A stretch of 64,000 nucleotides of DNA from Nautilus pompilius (lineage: Eukaryota; Mollusca; Cephalopoda; Nautilida; Nautilidae): the NCBI GenBank assembly GCA_018389105.1, contig JACATO010002138.1:1116001-1180000 (forward strand), read 5' to 3'. Made by a program: the position numbers and the translations under genes. This document shows positions 23,231 through 35,471 of this stretch, in pieces. Each line of letters begins with the position of its first letter. Position 1 is the stretch's first letter. Below the pieces are notes generated by a model that was given only the letters and a program-made list of their open reading frames with translations, was not told the origin of the DNA and ran no database searches.

Positions 23231-24069
23231 GAAAGCAGGTGTTGGCTGGTGACAGGTTTGAAGTCTCTCTCTCTCTCAAATCATTTTTCAAAAATTTCTA
23301 CCTTGATTATTTTAAAGTTGTAAAGCTATTAGTCTTTCTTCTCTGTAAAATAATCTTAATTATAAATTGTAAAACTTGTTTGAAAAATTCTGCAGAATTT
23401 CCTTCTGCTTTTTTTTTTGGCGTCAAGTCAGTGTATAGATTTCCTTGTTTTCAATGCCAGGGGTCTTGATAAAGAATAAAGAAATTTTTCTCCTAGTTAA
23501 TGTCGAGAACCCGATCTTTGTTGACCACATGATATACAATGTTTTTTGGTGAACACAACAATATGTCGGACTAAACAGAAAAGCGATGACATCACAGGAA
23601 GTAAAAATTTGCAAACGCTTCTTTTTCAACAACAACATGGTCAAAACAAAAGCAAGACAAAAGGTAATAAGCTAATTCTCTCTCTTTTTTTAATGTATAA
23701 TTTTTCATAGAATCTTATAGTCATTTTTAGGAAATTTTTAATTCATTCATTTCTTTATTCATTTTTATTTCAGTTTTCTATTTGTATTTTGTTTTAATCA
23801 TCGTTTTACTATTTGTAGAAGCATCTTTTAACAACAAACGGAAGGTAATCTCTCCTTGTCTGCCTAGTTGATACATTCAGAACAGTTTTTCTTGATTTCA
23901 GCAGAAGAGCAGTAAAAACTGGTTTAGATGGGGGTTCAGATAAACAAAAATTGGAAAAAATTGTCTGAAAAAATGTATAAGCTTGAGAACAAATGTTCTA
24001 AGTCGAGTATGGGCAAACACTGAATAAGTGCTTCGTTTTATATTGACAGTGCATTATGGTAAATATGTA
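23231..24069. other. Non-coding spacer
   Basis: A short (TC)n is at about 23263-23277. No gene or element was recognised. Confidence 0.35.
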
Positions 24070-25169
24070 TTAGGTCGTTACAAATGTTTTGTCAGTTTTT
24101 TACCTGCAACAATGAGACTTCATATTGTTCCTGAACATGAAGTATATTAATCAAAGTAAGTTCCATTAGAACTAACCCTAACCCTGCCAACAAGTTACAA
24201 GTGCATTTATGCCATTTTGAAAAGAATCCGGACTTCTGGAGTTGTTAAACTGTTGGAAGACAGTTTCAATTGCTGCTCGGTTGGATTTCATACAGAGGAA
24301 GCTGTTGAGCTGTTTGAAAAGGTGGTAGTCTATGGGAGAAAGGTCTGGTAAATAGGCTGAGTGAGGGAGAACTTCGTACCCCAATGTGTTCAGCTTCTGA
24401 AGAGTCACTTTTGCAACATGAGGACAAGCATTGTCATGGAGCAGGATTGAGCCCCTTTGCTTCTCCAATGCCAGCTGTCATTGGGAGAGTTTCTGATGAA
24501 CAACGTTTAATTCATAACAGTAACCTTCCAGCTGTGATGGTTTCGCCTGTTTTCAAGATATTATAGTGGATGACACCAGTTGTAGTCCACCAGACAGTGA
24601 CCATCACCTTCTTTGGTGGGAGGCTGGGTTTTGAAATGTTGTTAGGCACCTTGTCTCTGTCAAGTCACTGTGCTGGTCAAGCCTTTTCACCTTGCCGATT
24701 GCATCAAGATGCTGGGAAGCAGTTGCAGTGCTTATGTGAAGCTCTCCAGCAATTTCTTGGATCAGCTTCAACTGAGGCTTTCAGACAGTTGTCATCACAC
24801 CTGGAGAAATGTCTGCTACATTCCTTATCTTCGAGGCTCACATCTCCTGATCGAAACTTTGCAAAGCATCATTGTACTGCGTGCTCATCTGCTGTGTCCT
24901 CGCCCCACGTCTGCTTAATGTTACAAATTGCCAGTTTTAACTCGTGAAGCAAAATGGCACGAAAAGCATTTTTATCCATGCTTCACTCAGAACCCTGAAA
25001 CAAATATCCATTTTGTGATTTTTAAAAAGGTAGGGTTTGCTAAATGTATGCTAAAGCACACGCCACAAAACGATATATAACTTATCCACACACACCTTCA
25101 GAAGCATGCAAAAAATGAACCCTGAATTAACATAATATAAAAACTGACAAAACTTTGGTAATGACCTGA
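24070..25169 (-). mobile_element. mariner transposon (DD34D)
   Basis: The terminal repeats are TTAGGTCGTTACAAATGTTT at 24070 and, inverted, TCAGGTCATTACCAAAGTTT ending at 25169. They extend about 30 bp with few mismatches and are flanked by TA (24068-24069, 25170-25171). TTAGG-type ends are typical of mariner. The length of 1.1 kb is slightly short for mariner (about 1.3 kb), pointing to deletions in the N-terminal half. Confidence 0.85.
24178..24950 (-). pseudogene. mariner transposase pseudogene
   Basis: The C-terminal half is open from 24468 to 24178. It has ILLHDNACPHVAK (second Asp) and LPHSAYLPDLSPIDYHLF, with 34 residues between the second and third Asp: the DD34D signature of mariner. 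Upstream, in other frames, TVWWTTTGVIHYNILKTGET (near 24540-24600) is the block before it, followed by a stop and a frame change. Further upstream the HTH part is degraded. The first catalytic Asp block could not be read cleanly. The gene is therefore inactive. Confidence 0.82.
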
Positions 25170-25608
25170 TAGTTTCTACCTGTCTTTGTTTCTCTTCCAC
25201 TTAGTGAAATGAGAACAGTTGTTTCTTAATGTTTCTCATGTAGACTGTTAGACAGCAAATTCCTAACTGCCAAAATGACTATTGACTCATTAAACTCATT
25301 AATGGAAATGAAAAGAGGATATTTCATGTTTTAACAAACTAGATATAAGGTTTTTGTACTTATATGTAGTTTATTACAGTCATTTACACTACTAAAAGAT
25401 TATAATTGAAATAAGAGATTTTCCATATGAGTGCACTATTTTGGCTGTCAACTTTTACCAGTCTTTATAGAAAATTTCAAATAGAGAATATTGAAATATC
25501 TTAAAATACTATGTATGTGCATTTAATAACCTTTATAGAGCTATTTTAATATACTTTGATACATAGATCTAACCAGTATAATATTTAGCACAATACTTTG
25601 TTGGTATA
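25170..25608. other. AT-rich spacer between mariner and Tc1
   Basis: About 440 bp of AT-rich DNA with no recognisable gene separates two unrelated DNA transposons. Confidence 0.5.
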
Positions 25609-27170
25609 CAGGTGCATCTAAAAAAAATTAGAATATCGTGGAAGAGTTCAATATTTTTGTCAGTTATTCCAGAAAGTGAAAATTGTATATATTCTAGACT
25701 CATTACATGTAAACTAAAATGTTTAAGCATTTTTTAATTTTAATTTTGATAATTATGGCCTACAGCTAAAAAAATAGAAAAAATGTATCTCAAAATATTA
25801 GAATATTCCATTTTGAGTTTGAGTAAATCACTATTTATGCAGTGTAAATACCATGAATCTCTCAGTCTGGTTCAGTACAGACAACCACAATCATGAGGAA
25901 GACTGCTGATTTGACAGTTGTTCAGAAGACACTCATTGACACCCTCCACAAGGAGGGTAAGCCACAGAAGGTCATTGCTGAAAGGGCTGGCTCTTCACAG
26001 AGTGCTGTATCAAAGCATATTCATGGACAGTTACTGGAAGGGAAAAGTGTGGTAGGAAAAGGTGCACAAGCAAGAGGGATGACTGCAGCCTTAAGAGAAT
26101 TGTCAAGCAAAGCTGATTCAAGAACTTGGGGGAGCTTCACAAGGAGTGGACTGAGGCCGGAGTCAGTGCATCAAGAGCCACCATGCACAGACGTGTCCAG
26201 GAAATGGGCTACAAGTGTCGCATTCCTAGTGTCAAGCCACTCCTGAACCAATGTCAGAAGCGCCTTACCTTGGCTAAGGAGAAAAAGAACTGGACCGTTG
26301 CTCAGTGGTCTAAAGTCCTCTTTTCAGATGAAAGTAAATTTTGCATTTCATTTGGAAATCAAGGTGCCACAGTCTGGAGGAAGAGTGGAGAGGCACAGAA
26401 TCCAAGTTGCTTGATGAAGTGCAGTGTGAAGTTTCCACAGCCAGTGATGATTTGGGTTGCCATGTCACCTGCTGGTGTTGGTCCACTGTGTTTTATCAAG
26501 TACAAAGTCAACGTAGCTGTCTACCAGGAGATTTTATAGCACTTCATGCTTCCGTCTGCTGACAAGCTTTATGGAGGTGCTGATTTCCTTTTCCAGCAGG
26601 ACTTGGCACCTGCCCACAGTGCCAAAACTACTAGTAACTGGTTTGTTGACCATGGTATTACTGTGCTTGATTGGCCAGCCAACTCGGCTGACCTGAACCC
26701 CATAGAGAATCTATGGGGTATTGTCAAGAGGAAGATGAGAGACACCAAATCCAACAATACAGACGAGCTGAAGGCCACTATCAAAGTAACCTGGGATTCC
26801 ATAGAACCTCAGCAGTGCCACAGGCTGATCGCCTCCATGCCATGCCGCATTGATGCAGTGATTCATGCAAAAGGAGCCCCGACCAAGTATTGAGTGCATA
26901 AATGAACATACTTTTCAGAAATTCGACATTTCTATATTATAAATCCTTTTTTTTTTTTATTGATCTTATGAAATATTCTAATATTTTGAGATAGTGGATT
27001 TTTGATTTTCATGAGCTGTAAGCTGTAATCATCAAAATTAAAACAAAAAAGGCTTGAAATATTTCACTTTGTGTGTAATGAATCTAGAATATATGAAAGT
27101 TTCACTGTTTGAATTAAACTACGGAAAAAATTGAACTCTTCCACGATATTCTAATTTTTTGAGATGCACC
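25609..27170 (+). mobile_element. Nearly complete Tc1 transposon
   Basis: The ends match closely. CAGGTGCATCTAAAAAAAAT at 25609 and the inverted right end AGGTGCATCTCAAAAAATTA both continue into TAGAATATCGTGGAAGAGTT. The left end is preceded by TA (25607-25608) and the right end followed by TA (27171-27172); the outermost base or two of the right end are worn. Inner repeats (AAAATATTAGAATATTC near 25793 and its inverse near 26970) lie about 180-200 bp inside, again an IR/DR plan. The length of 1.56 kb fits Tc1. Arm similarity and few coding breaks make it the youngest-looking transposase-bearing element here. Confidence 0.92.
25893..26893 (+). pseudogene. Tc1 transposase, DD34E triad intact, one frameshift and one stop
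   Basis: The start is at 25893 (MRKTADLTVVQKTLIDTLHK), a paired-type HTH. A frameshift at about 26040 moves reading to the frame of 26126 onward. In that frame follow a second HTH (SASRATMHRRVQEMGYKC), VLFSDESKF (first Asp), QQDLAPAHSAKTT (second Asp) and ANSADLNPIENLW (Glu), with 34 residues between the last two. The protein ends AKGAPTKY at 26893. A TAG at 26537-26539 splits the catalytic domain. The summed length (about 330 residues) is normal. All three catalytic acids and both DNA-binding motifs survive. The protein sequence closely resembles Tc1 transposases that I recall from bony fishes and lampreys. Confidence 0.92.
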
Positions 27171-27172
27171 TA

Positions 27173-28030
27173 TAATTCTGTTAGTACAGTTCAGATTATT
27201 CTGTGGACAAGTCTGTTTGAATATAGTTATTTCCCTTTAAATGTAGGATATTCTGTTAAACATTTGAATTTAAATAGAAATGGTTTGGAAAACATTTTAA
27301 ATACAAAATTTTAATGATTATTTAGGATTATGAATTTTATTAGTAATTTTATAAATATGTGTATTGAACTTGGAATTATAACATAAAGCATTTTAGTCAA
27401 ATTTGAATAGCAACAGAATTCATCTAGTCTTTATTAAAAAAAGATAATACAAAGTCTACAATACATAATTTATTCAAAAGTAGAATTAAAATTTTTAGAT
27501 GAAATAATAATTTTAAAAATACAAAAACTTCTATTTTTTTTTTTTGTATGATTAGTAGATGAAAAATTTTTGTAAGAAAGCTCGGCTCTAACAAGGTTCT
27601 GCTGTAATTGCTGATGTAGTTTTTCTCATCTTGAATTTTAAAATACAATTAGAATTAGTTATTTATTCCATCCAGGTTTGGAATCTTGCAAATTTCTGTA
27701 ATTGTGCTACATTTAGCCTTTATTCTGTCTTAATGTCTGTTTCTGTGTTATGGTGTTTGCTCTTTCTGGTCACATTTGGAGCTGATTGAATTGGATATTT
27801 TCTAAATCAAAGTTGACAAGTCAGGATGTAAAATTTTTTAAAATTTCTGATTGGAAGTCAAGAGATCTGCAAAAAAAACCTTTTGTTTAAATGCTAAGAA
27901 TAAAAGCTCTGAGCCTCAGATAGTTTATTTTGTATTAACTATAGCAGGCATTTTCGCATAAAGGAAAGTTAAAAGATGCATGAGCATTGCTTTGTTCATC
28001 AATAATTATGGTTTGTTTATAAAAGTATAT
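27173..28030. other. AT-rich non-coding spacer
   Basis: No gene recognised. T-rich tract near 27533-27545. Confidence 0.4.
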
Positions 28031-28035
28031 TGATT

Positions 28036-28335
28036 GTTAGCTGGTGGTTAGACTACTGGATGCTGTGATTGAATCTGTCAGGACTGGCCTGCTTTGGTAT
28101 ACCTTCCCAAAATGGTTTCTTCTTCACTCTTCTTCATCAGCTGGCCATTCATTATTTCTTTCGGGCACTCCAGTTTCCTCCCACATCTGGAAGTTTCAAG
28201 ATCTGGTAGGGATTTTTGATAGGTTCATACACTGTTCTGGTGACCCTTAAATGATTCCCTGTCTTGGAAGGACCTGGCCTCCTATCAAGTACTATTTCAT
28301 CCAAGAGTAATGATAAGATGTCACATCAGTGCTAT
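28036..28335 (+). mobile_element. tRNA-derived SINE, group A
   Basis: The worn tRNA-like head reads GTGGTTAGACTACTGGATGC. The body has GGTTTCTTCTTCACTCTTCT and the motif CTCCAGTTTCCTCCCACATC, which resembles the L2-type tail shared by many fish SINEs. The 3' part (CTTGGAAGGACCTGGCCTCC ... AAGAGTAATGATAAGATG) is nearly the same as the copy at 31621-31905, so these two form one subgroup. No target-site duplication could be fixed. Confidence 0.7.
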
Positions 28336-28339
28336 GGCA

Positions 28340-30595
28340 TGGTACTCTAGCATATTGATCTAAGGATGCCACTATGAAATCTTGAATGCCAGAAGCTAAT
28401 GTCTTCTTATGCCAGCTGGTAGATTCATGAGAAATCCTATCAGACATCTGTTTTTTTCCCCTTGACATAATCAGGTTTTACATGGTTATTTTTTAGGGAT
28501 TTTAAAATGTTTTGTGATAAACAGCACTGATTTACTGTAAATTTGACAAGTCTATTCTACAAAAAAGAAGCTAAATTCATAATTCCACAAGCACACTCAT
28601 GAATCTCTGAACCTAGGTGCAGATCTGGCTGCTTTAAGAGTTTTACAATGCATCAAAGTTTATTAAGCAGGCCAGTTGATTAAGAAAAAATAATTTCTAG
28701 GCATTTCTGCTAATTAAAGAAAGCTTTTGGTTGACCACATGGGTGGCTTTAGGATAAATAGTAAGAGGTGAGAAATGGTCTCTATGCCAGTAAAATATCT
28801 TTGAAGATTCTGTTATGGAAGGGGGCTAGCAATTCTTTACTTCCACATCTTTGCCTTTTTTTTTTTTCAAAATACATTAGACAGAATTTTAAAATTTCAT
28901 GCCATTAGTAAGTAACTTGCATTCTTGAATATTCTTTTAATGCCAATATAAACATTTAGCTCTTTTGTTTATTTCATCATTTTAAAGATAGATATTTTCC
29001 ATCTGGCTGAGAAGAAAAGTAAAACGTTACAGCTGGTTTCTAAAGAGAAAAGTAAAAATTGATCTTGGTAATTGTAGGATGTCTAGTTCAAGTTCAGCAG
29101 TTTTGCAAAGCTGTAGAATCCTTTATTGAATGTAGTTTTTTAAACCATCTAATTATAAAACAGTTTCCTAATAGATACTCGGTAGGAAATTCGGAGTAGA
29201 AAATCTTATCTAACAACTGGAAAATTTGGAAGAACCAATTCAGTTACATGACAGAAATTACTTGGATGCCTTTTAACTTCAGTAAGAATTTTTGATGACG
29301 TTCTCTAAGTGATGCTAAGGCATCTGTCTGTGCGCTTTAATTAAGGATTTTAAAAACTTGGAAAATTCAAAGTGATGCACACCACAGGGATAACTGAGGT
29401 TTGGTAGTCTTTTACATAAATGACGCGGACTGTAGCAGGTATAAATGCTGAGCTGACAGATGATGCTAAAACGCATGCAGAAGTTAACACACCTGGAATG
29501 ATAGACACATGTCTAATGTCAGTTGTTGAGGAAGCTGATAGGATGAAGGTATTAGCATAAAATATAGTTTCGGAAAAGAATCTAATCGGAAGATCAGTGT
29601 ATTTCAGATAAAAGGAAAAGCTAACAAATCATTTCTGCCCCTCTGTAGCAACAACTGTACCAAACAGAACTACACTAATCATAGGTAATGTAAGTTGGAT
29701 GTTTCATTTTTCATAAAATCTCCTAACCTTGCTTGAGAGCATATAACTTTCCCTTATAAAAAAATAATCTATTAATACATGGTAAATATAATCGCTATCT
29801 CTCTCACTATTGCCACCAATCTCAGACAATTCTATAATTATATCAGTTTCTTTTAGAATATTTCTATTTTTATGGTGATTGGACATAATTTTAAGTTGAC
29901 GTATTTTGCTGATTTTCTTTTCTTCTTTTTGTTTTAATTAGCAGTTTGCTGTATTTTTGTCTCAGCGTTTTTTTGTTGTTGTTTTTGTTTTTTGTTTTAA
30001 TTTATGATAAGATGATATTGACGTTTATTGCTGTATTTATTATCCTATATCTTTTCACCTGTTAGGTAGCCTACTGAACCATAGATAAGCCAAGTGAGGG
30101 ACCGGAGCAGTCATCTGTTCTTAGAAACTTTTTATTGCTTCAGAGCTCATCTCTAGACTGATGAGAATCTATGGCTCACTAGCTTTCCATTAGTGCTTCT
30201 GGTTCCTAATACCTCCTTTTGGCCACTGTTCATTTTTTGTATTCTCTAAATATATGCATTTTCCTCCCTCTCACCTGTAAACATTTCATTCTGTCATAAC
30301 CAATTGCGTATTTTACCATGTAACACGTCTAAAACTGCTAAACCCTGCTTTCTGGCCACACACCAACTTTAACACGGTTATTAAAAAAAAACTAATGAGA
30401 TAAACAATTTTAACATCTTATAAAAGTTATTTGATAGATATGTTATATCCTTTGGTTTTTTTTAAAAATAAAACTCCTTATTAATGCCAATACAGGCATT
30501 GAATTATAGAATTAATAAGACATTATTTAATATTATAAAGCTTATACACAGCTATCTCTGTGTTATCACAATGTCCTGCTTGCAAATCTAGAAGC
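28340..30595. other. Non-coding stretch, part of it conserved-looking
   Basis: No gene motif. About 29080-29590 is free of simple repeats and has mixed composition with several homeobox-type TAAT cores, so it may be regulatory. A poly-T run is at about 28857-28866. Confidence 0.3.
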
Positions 30596-30599
30596 TGTC

Positions 30600-30910
30600 T
30601 ATTAAATGCATATGCAGTAGTTTAATTAATTGTCAATTAGCATTTGACTTCTATTGGTGAACCTGTACAGGTTACTGATCTGATGATGGGAAAAGCTGCT
30701 TTGATCTACTGTTGGCACACCCTGCTCTTATGGTGAGCAGCGGTTTGTACCGGGGAGCTCCAAATGAAGCTCGGCCAGATAAATGTTGCCATGATGGTAT
30801 CTGCTTTTGTTTCATTGGAATGTTGCAGCAGTAATCTTTGTTTATTAGCATCGTTCTCTAAGTTATTGGAGTTGAATTAATTGCGCTGCTTCTGAGTCAT
30901 TAATTTTCTT
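30600..30910. promoter_or_regulatory. Candidate conserved non-coding element (homeodomain-site rich)
   Basis: A 300-bp block stands out from its AT-rich, homopolymer-filled flanks. It opens with TTTAATTAATTGTCAATTAG and contains GAATTAATTGCG and GTCATTAATTTT, all homeodomain-type sites, around a more GC-balanced core (near 30660-30800) without repeats or an ORF. This layout is typical of vertebrate developmental enhancers. The assignment is by appearance only; no alignment was made. Confidence 0.3.
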
Positions 30911-31078
30911 TCTTTTTTTTTTTTTTCTTTTTTCCTGTTGGCATCGTAACAGGAGGAAGTCGGGTAAAAGATGAAAGTATTCTTGTTGGTTTTTTTAAAT
31001 TCAGAATTGAAATGTGAAAAACAGCGGGCAGATAGACATAAAGATGAGGCAGATTATCTCTAGGTGGCCATGTTCAAC

Positions 31079-31142
<64 letters not shown>
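31079..31142. repeat. (TAA)n microsatellite
   Basis: About 21 uninterrupted TAA units. The pure array implies high length variability. Confidence 0.98.
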
Positions 31143-31143
<1 letters not shown>

Positions 31144-31620
31144 GAATATTGTTCTTGTTTGTAGTCTCTTTTTTGTTGCAATAATTTTAAAAAAATCAAA
31201 AACCATATTTGTTGTCACTTTAACTAGAAAGAAAGCTGACTGTCTTATGGATGATGCTGTATCTGGCTGGAGAACATCCGGTGTGTCAGCTCTAGCCCTG
31301 CTTGGGTTTCTGATGACAACTTGACAGTGACTGTGTTTGCCCTGTAATGATACCACTGCAACCAAAGAGTAAAGCAAAGCACAACATGTAACATATTCAT
31401 TGGCATCTTCTGATAGATAGCTTTGCTTCCTCTGTTTCTCTAATGCTTGTGAATTTATTCAACTGAATTTTAGAGCACTGGTTTTGCATTGCAATTTTCT
31501 TTTTTTTTATTTAAAAAAAAATAGATGCAGTTGTATTAATCTGGAATGATAAACTAAATCACAGTAGGCAACTATAATTAACTGAATAATAATTGCTGAA
31601 TTTGTAAAGATAAAAGTACT

Positions 31621-31905
31621 TAAGTGGTTTGACCACTGGACTGCTAACATTGAGAGGTCCAGTCCGAATCCCAGTAGAGACCAGTTCAATTTAGAAAATC
31701 TCCCTAGTATGGTTTCTTCTTCACCGGTCAGTTGCATGGCTTTTTTCTGGTAACTCTGGTTTCTTCCCATATCTGAAGGGAAGAGATCTAGTAAGGACAT
31801 CTGATGGGTTTATTCCTCATAGTGGCAAAATTTAAATGAGATGTTTCATCTTGGAAAGATCTGGCCTCCAACCAAGTACTGCTTTGAGCAAGAGTAATGA
31901 TGAAA
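31621..31905 (+). mobile_element. tRNA-derived SINE, group A
   Basis: The tRNA-like head is clear: GTGGTTTGACCACTGGACTG (A-box region) and GTCCGAATCCC (B-box). The middle carries ATGGTTTCTTCTTCACCGGT and CTCTGGTTTCTTCCCATATC. The 3' part matches the copy at 28036-28335. This is the best copy for reading the head. Confidence 0.75.
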
Positions 31906-31909
31906 TGTT

Positions 31910-34900
31910 TTATGGTACAGTATCAGGAATGGATCCAGGATTTTATGTTAAGGGCAGGTGCAAAATCAGCAACATGAGAAAACCTGAAATAGGTTGGCAA
32001 TTTCTCTCTGAGGTCTTCGGGTTTCTAACGTTTTTCTAAGATGACCTGAAAAGACACTTTCAGTTAAAAAAAGAGGATGTTTTTTTGTGCTATTCTATGT
32101 GCATGGTAGACCTGGAGGATGGAGCATGGTTGCAGACTAAAGCATAATTTGATATAGTTTAAATATTTTTTATTATTGAATAAGGAATTTGACAAAAAAA
32201 ATTCTTCTTGGATGCCTTCTAGCATACATGTAATTAATTTTACCAGTGTCTAGTTTAATATCTTCATGCATGTGCACATCAGGACAGGTGTATTGAAACA
32301 GTTCTTTTCCACACCTTACAATGAATTCTTGATTAGTTTCAGAGAAAAATTGGTCTCAAAAGTCCATCCGATGCCAGGAGGAGGAGACTGAAGATTTTTC
32401 GGCATGCCCTTGTATCTATAATTCCAGGAGGGGCATCAGGCATGTTTTCCTGGCTTCTCCACATGTCGCTAGTCAAAATGTTTTTGCTAGAATGAATGTG
32501 GAGATGGTGTATGTTCTTAGTTATACTTCAGGATAGCACCAGCAGTTGGTTGATCAAGCATATAATGGTTAAGAAGATCAGGCTCAGAGCCTGGATGACT
32601 TGGCTTATGAGTTCTCTAAATTGCATGCTGAACTATTAGGCAAGAGAGTTATCCAAAAATGGAATGAAGAGAACACATTTGAAGCAGCCTTTTGGGACAT
32701 TGTTTTTTCGTGTCTGCCTGCTGCACTATTTTGGGAGGAGTTAAGGGATGCGAGCTGCCTTTTCCATGTATGAGGATTTCTGGTGCACTGTGTCACTCTC
32801 ATTCTTATCATTCCTGATGCCATTATAGCAGAAACTTTACATGGGTCACCATTTTAAAACATCCAGCAACATCTAGAGATATTTCTTGTTTAAGCCTCAA
32901 GTGTAGCCAAAGCAGTGAAGAACTACTGTCTGAAAACATGCCATGTACATGGGATCAGTCATGTTACATTGGTCCATGTGCCTCAAAAGCTGTTTTTCTG
33001 TCGTGGCCAGATTCCATAAAGGGCTATGGCATTGATGAAACTGAATAAAGACCCTTACATCTCACCACAACAGCATGGAGTTCTATGCTTTTCAATTTAT
33101 CTCACCCACAAAATAATTTGAATTTTGTTTTATTGATATGCCCTATCTTTCCCTTCTGCATGTATATACCTCTTGTATGACATTTTCTAATTACTTGCTG
33201 CTTTGAGAGAATTAAATAAAAATATATTTCAGTTTGTTTAAGAATGTCTGACATGATGTAAACTTTCTTCAGTCGACAAGTCTCACAGAACAATGGTGAT
33301 AGACTGCCCTTGGGGATTCTCACTGAATAGTGCAGTGTATCCTGTCTGCTGTCCTGCCATAATACCAGCTCTGTACAGGGTTAGAGATCAACAGTTGAAT
33401 GTCCTGGCCAATGCTAGTAAAGGATTCAGTGATATTTGGCGTGCTGCCTCAACTATAATGCATTCACAAGGGATAAATTCAATCAGTCATTCAATTGGCT
33501 TTCTATTAAAGGTGTAACATATAACAAGACCTAACTGTTCCCAGTTGCTGCTGTCACTCACTTCATCACACTGAAAGCCATAGTAAGGACCATTGGCCTG
33601 AGCCATTAATTCCTGCACAATGGTGTCCTAGATAAACTGCTTAATGCACAGCAGGAGGTAATTCTGAGAAGTTTTTGATGTTTTTATAGCATTCTTTTTA
33701 CAGTTGATCAAATGGTATTCTAATGTCTTGTTACCAACAATAATCTTTAAGATCTTTGAGTGTGCATCCTTCTAATTTTGGTAAGGTTCCATGATTAGCT
33801 TTTAAGAATTGTCACGGAAAGTATTTAGATAAAGAACACGTACTAGACTAAAACTCATCAGCATTTTTTTTAACAGCAGAAAATCAGACAACTTATACAG
33901 TCTTGGCGACAGTGTCTGTCTGTCTGTCTGTCCGTCCGTCTATCTGTATCTACTCCTGGTTATTTTGTCTTTGCGCTGCTTCAAAGGAAGCTCGTAATTT
34001 ATCTGTGGTTCTCTGCTTTGGATTAAATGGCGTTTTATACCATCAACAGCGCATTGTGGTCTGTAATTTTCTGTTTCATGAGTTTAAATGACTGCGAATG
34101 ACTGTTGCTGCAAATAAAAATATCAATGAAAATTGATGAATGAAGCAAAGTTTTTTTCTCAGTTGCAGATACACTAAAACTGTTGTCTATATAAGTGATT
34201 TTTATGGGGAAATTTTTTGTGAACAAACTTAATATATAATTTTGTTTAAAACTATGGATTAAAATTGGTAATTTATCAAGTTGGGATTAATATTATCTTT
34301 AGCATCCCTCCCTATGCAATAGATCAGCAACATTTAGAAACAATACAGTGATGTAATATTTACCCAATGTTCTTGAGAAAATGACGTGAACTGTCTCATG
34401 TAGTGATGTGATATATCAGGATCTTTTTTACTTTGAATTCTGTTGGTTCCTGATACTGTATTACTAATGGCTTCGGTCACTTTGAAGTGAGGTCTCTGTG
34501 AATTTCCCAGTGTAGACTATTTGTGGCTTGTACTGTTGTTGAGATGTTGTGAGGGTTACCTCCCTTGTCCCTACTACCTAATGAGGTGTTTGCACAACTA
34601 GAAATAAAGAGAACCAATCCATGTAATGCTGCTGCTGCTCATTAGTGATTATTGAACCCCAGTTGTCTGTGGCTGTATGCACAGGGTTAATTTCAGAGAG
34701 TACATCCAGTGGTCTGTGTGTTGTGGACATTTGCTTCAGATGATTTTAGATGAGTTCTAATTTTCCATGACGGCCGGTCTTGTGGTAAGCCACTGACCGG
34801 TTGCTGGCAAGGTAGTCACTTTGTTTGATGTTTTGAGATAATACAAGGAAAACAGTTTTCCAAATGCACCTGCAGCCAGCACCACACGGGTGGGGATAAT

Positions 34901-35470
34901 TAAGCTTAGTCTTGTTATAATCTTCCTTTGAGGCCTTGTAAACTTGAAACTCTGCAAAGTTGTTTGAATCGTTTTTTCCATTCATCACCATGGTAACTTT
35001 TAGATCATGTTCAAAAACTTGAATCAGAAAGAATCACAACCAAAAGGTGGGGAAGGCAATTAAAACAGTGGGGGGGGCTAAAACAAGGAAGTTGTGAACT
35101 AGGGTTCTAAGCCATCAGAAGCCTGAATGCAGCACCAGGGTTTTTCTATCACCTGTCCTGCAGAAGGACACAGGAACAAAGTTGACTGGTGGATGGGGTG
35201 TGCCTTCCTTCGTGTACTAACTGCTTGATGGTTTTTATGTAACCAGCAGTTCAGATACCATTTACAAAATGGCATTCAAGATGCATTTGGTCTCTCTCGG
35301 GGTTCATGAGGGTATCGACAAAATGCAAACCATAGGTAAAACTTTTGGAACCGTCCAAATCTGACTGTTTTAAAAATGAGCATAATTAAAATAATTCCTC
35401 TGCAGCCTGCATCCAGGAAATTGTATGATGAAGTGAAATGTTGAAAAAAAAAGACATGGGGAATACTTTT
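31910..35470. other. Non-coding stretch, weak coding remnants
   Basis: No gene I can name. On the plus strand near 32540-32760 a frame reads QAYNG.EDQAQSLDDLAYEF, which has the flavour of a retrotransposon gag, but nothing else supports this. A degenerate (TGTC)n lies at 33911-33948. Paired unrelated ORFs at 34746-34991 lack motifs. G8 at 35070-35077. Confidence 0.3.
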
Positions 35471-35471
35471 T

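Noticed and set aside
24170-24186. AACTAACCCTAACCC resembles a vertebrate telomere repeat
   Set aside because: Only two units, inside the mariner element next to its transposase end; far too short to be an interstitial telomere.
28036-28340. A functional tRNA gene at the SINE heads
   Set aside because: The heads do not fold into a complete cloverleaf with acceptor stem; boxes are worn and the SINE body follows directly.
31078-31377. 99-codon minus-strand ORF ending in a long tyrosine run
   Set aside because: The tyrosines are the translated (TAA)n tract; nothing else supports a gene.
32540-32830. Plus-strand frame that looks like a retrotransposon gag (QSLDDLAYEF)
   Set aside because: No zinc knuckle, protease, reverse transcriptase or LTR nearby; resemblance rests on one acidic helix.
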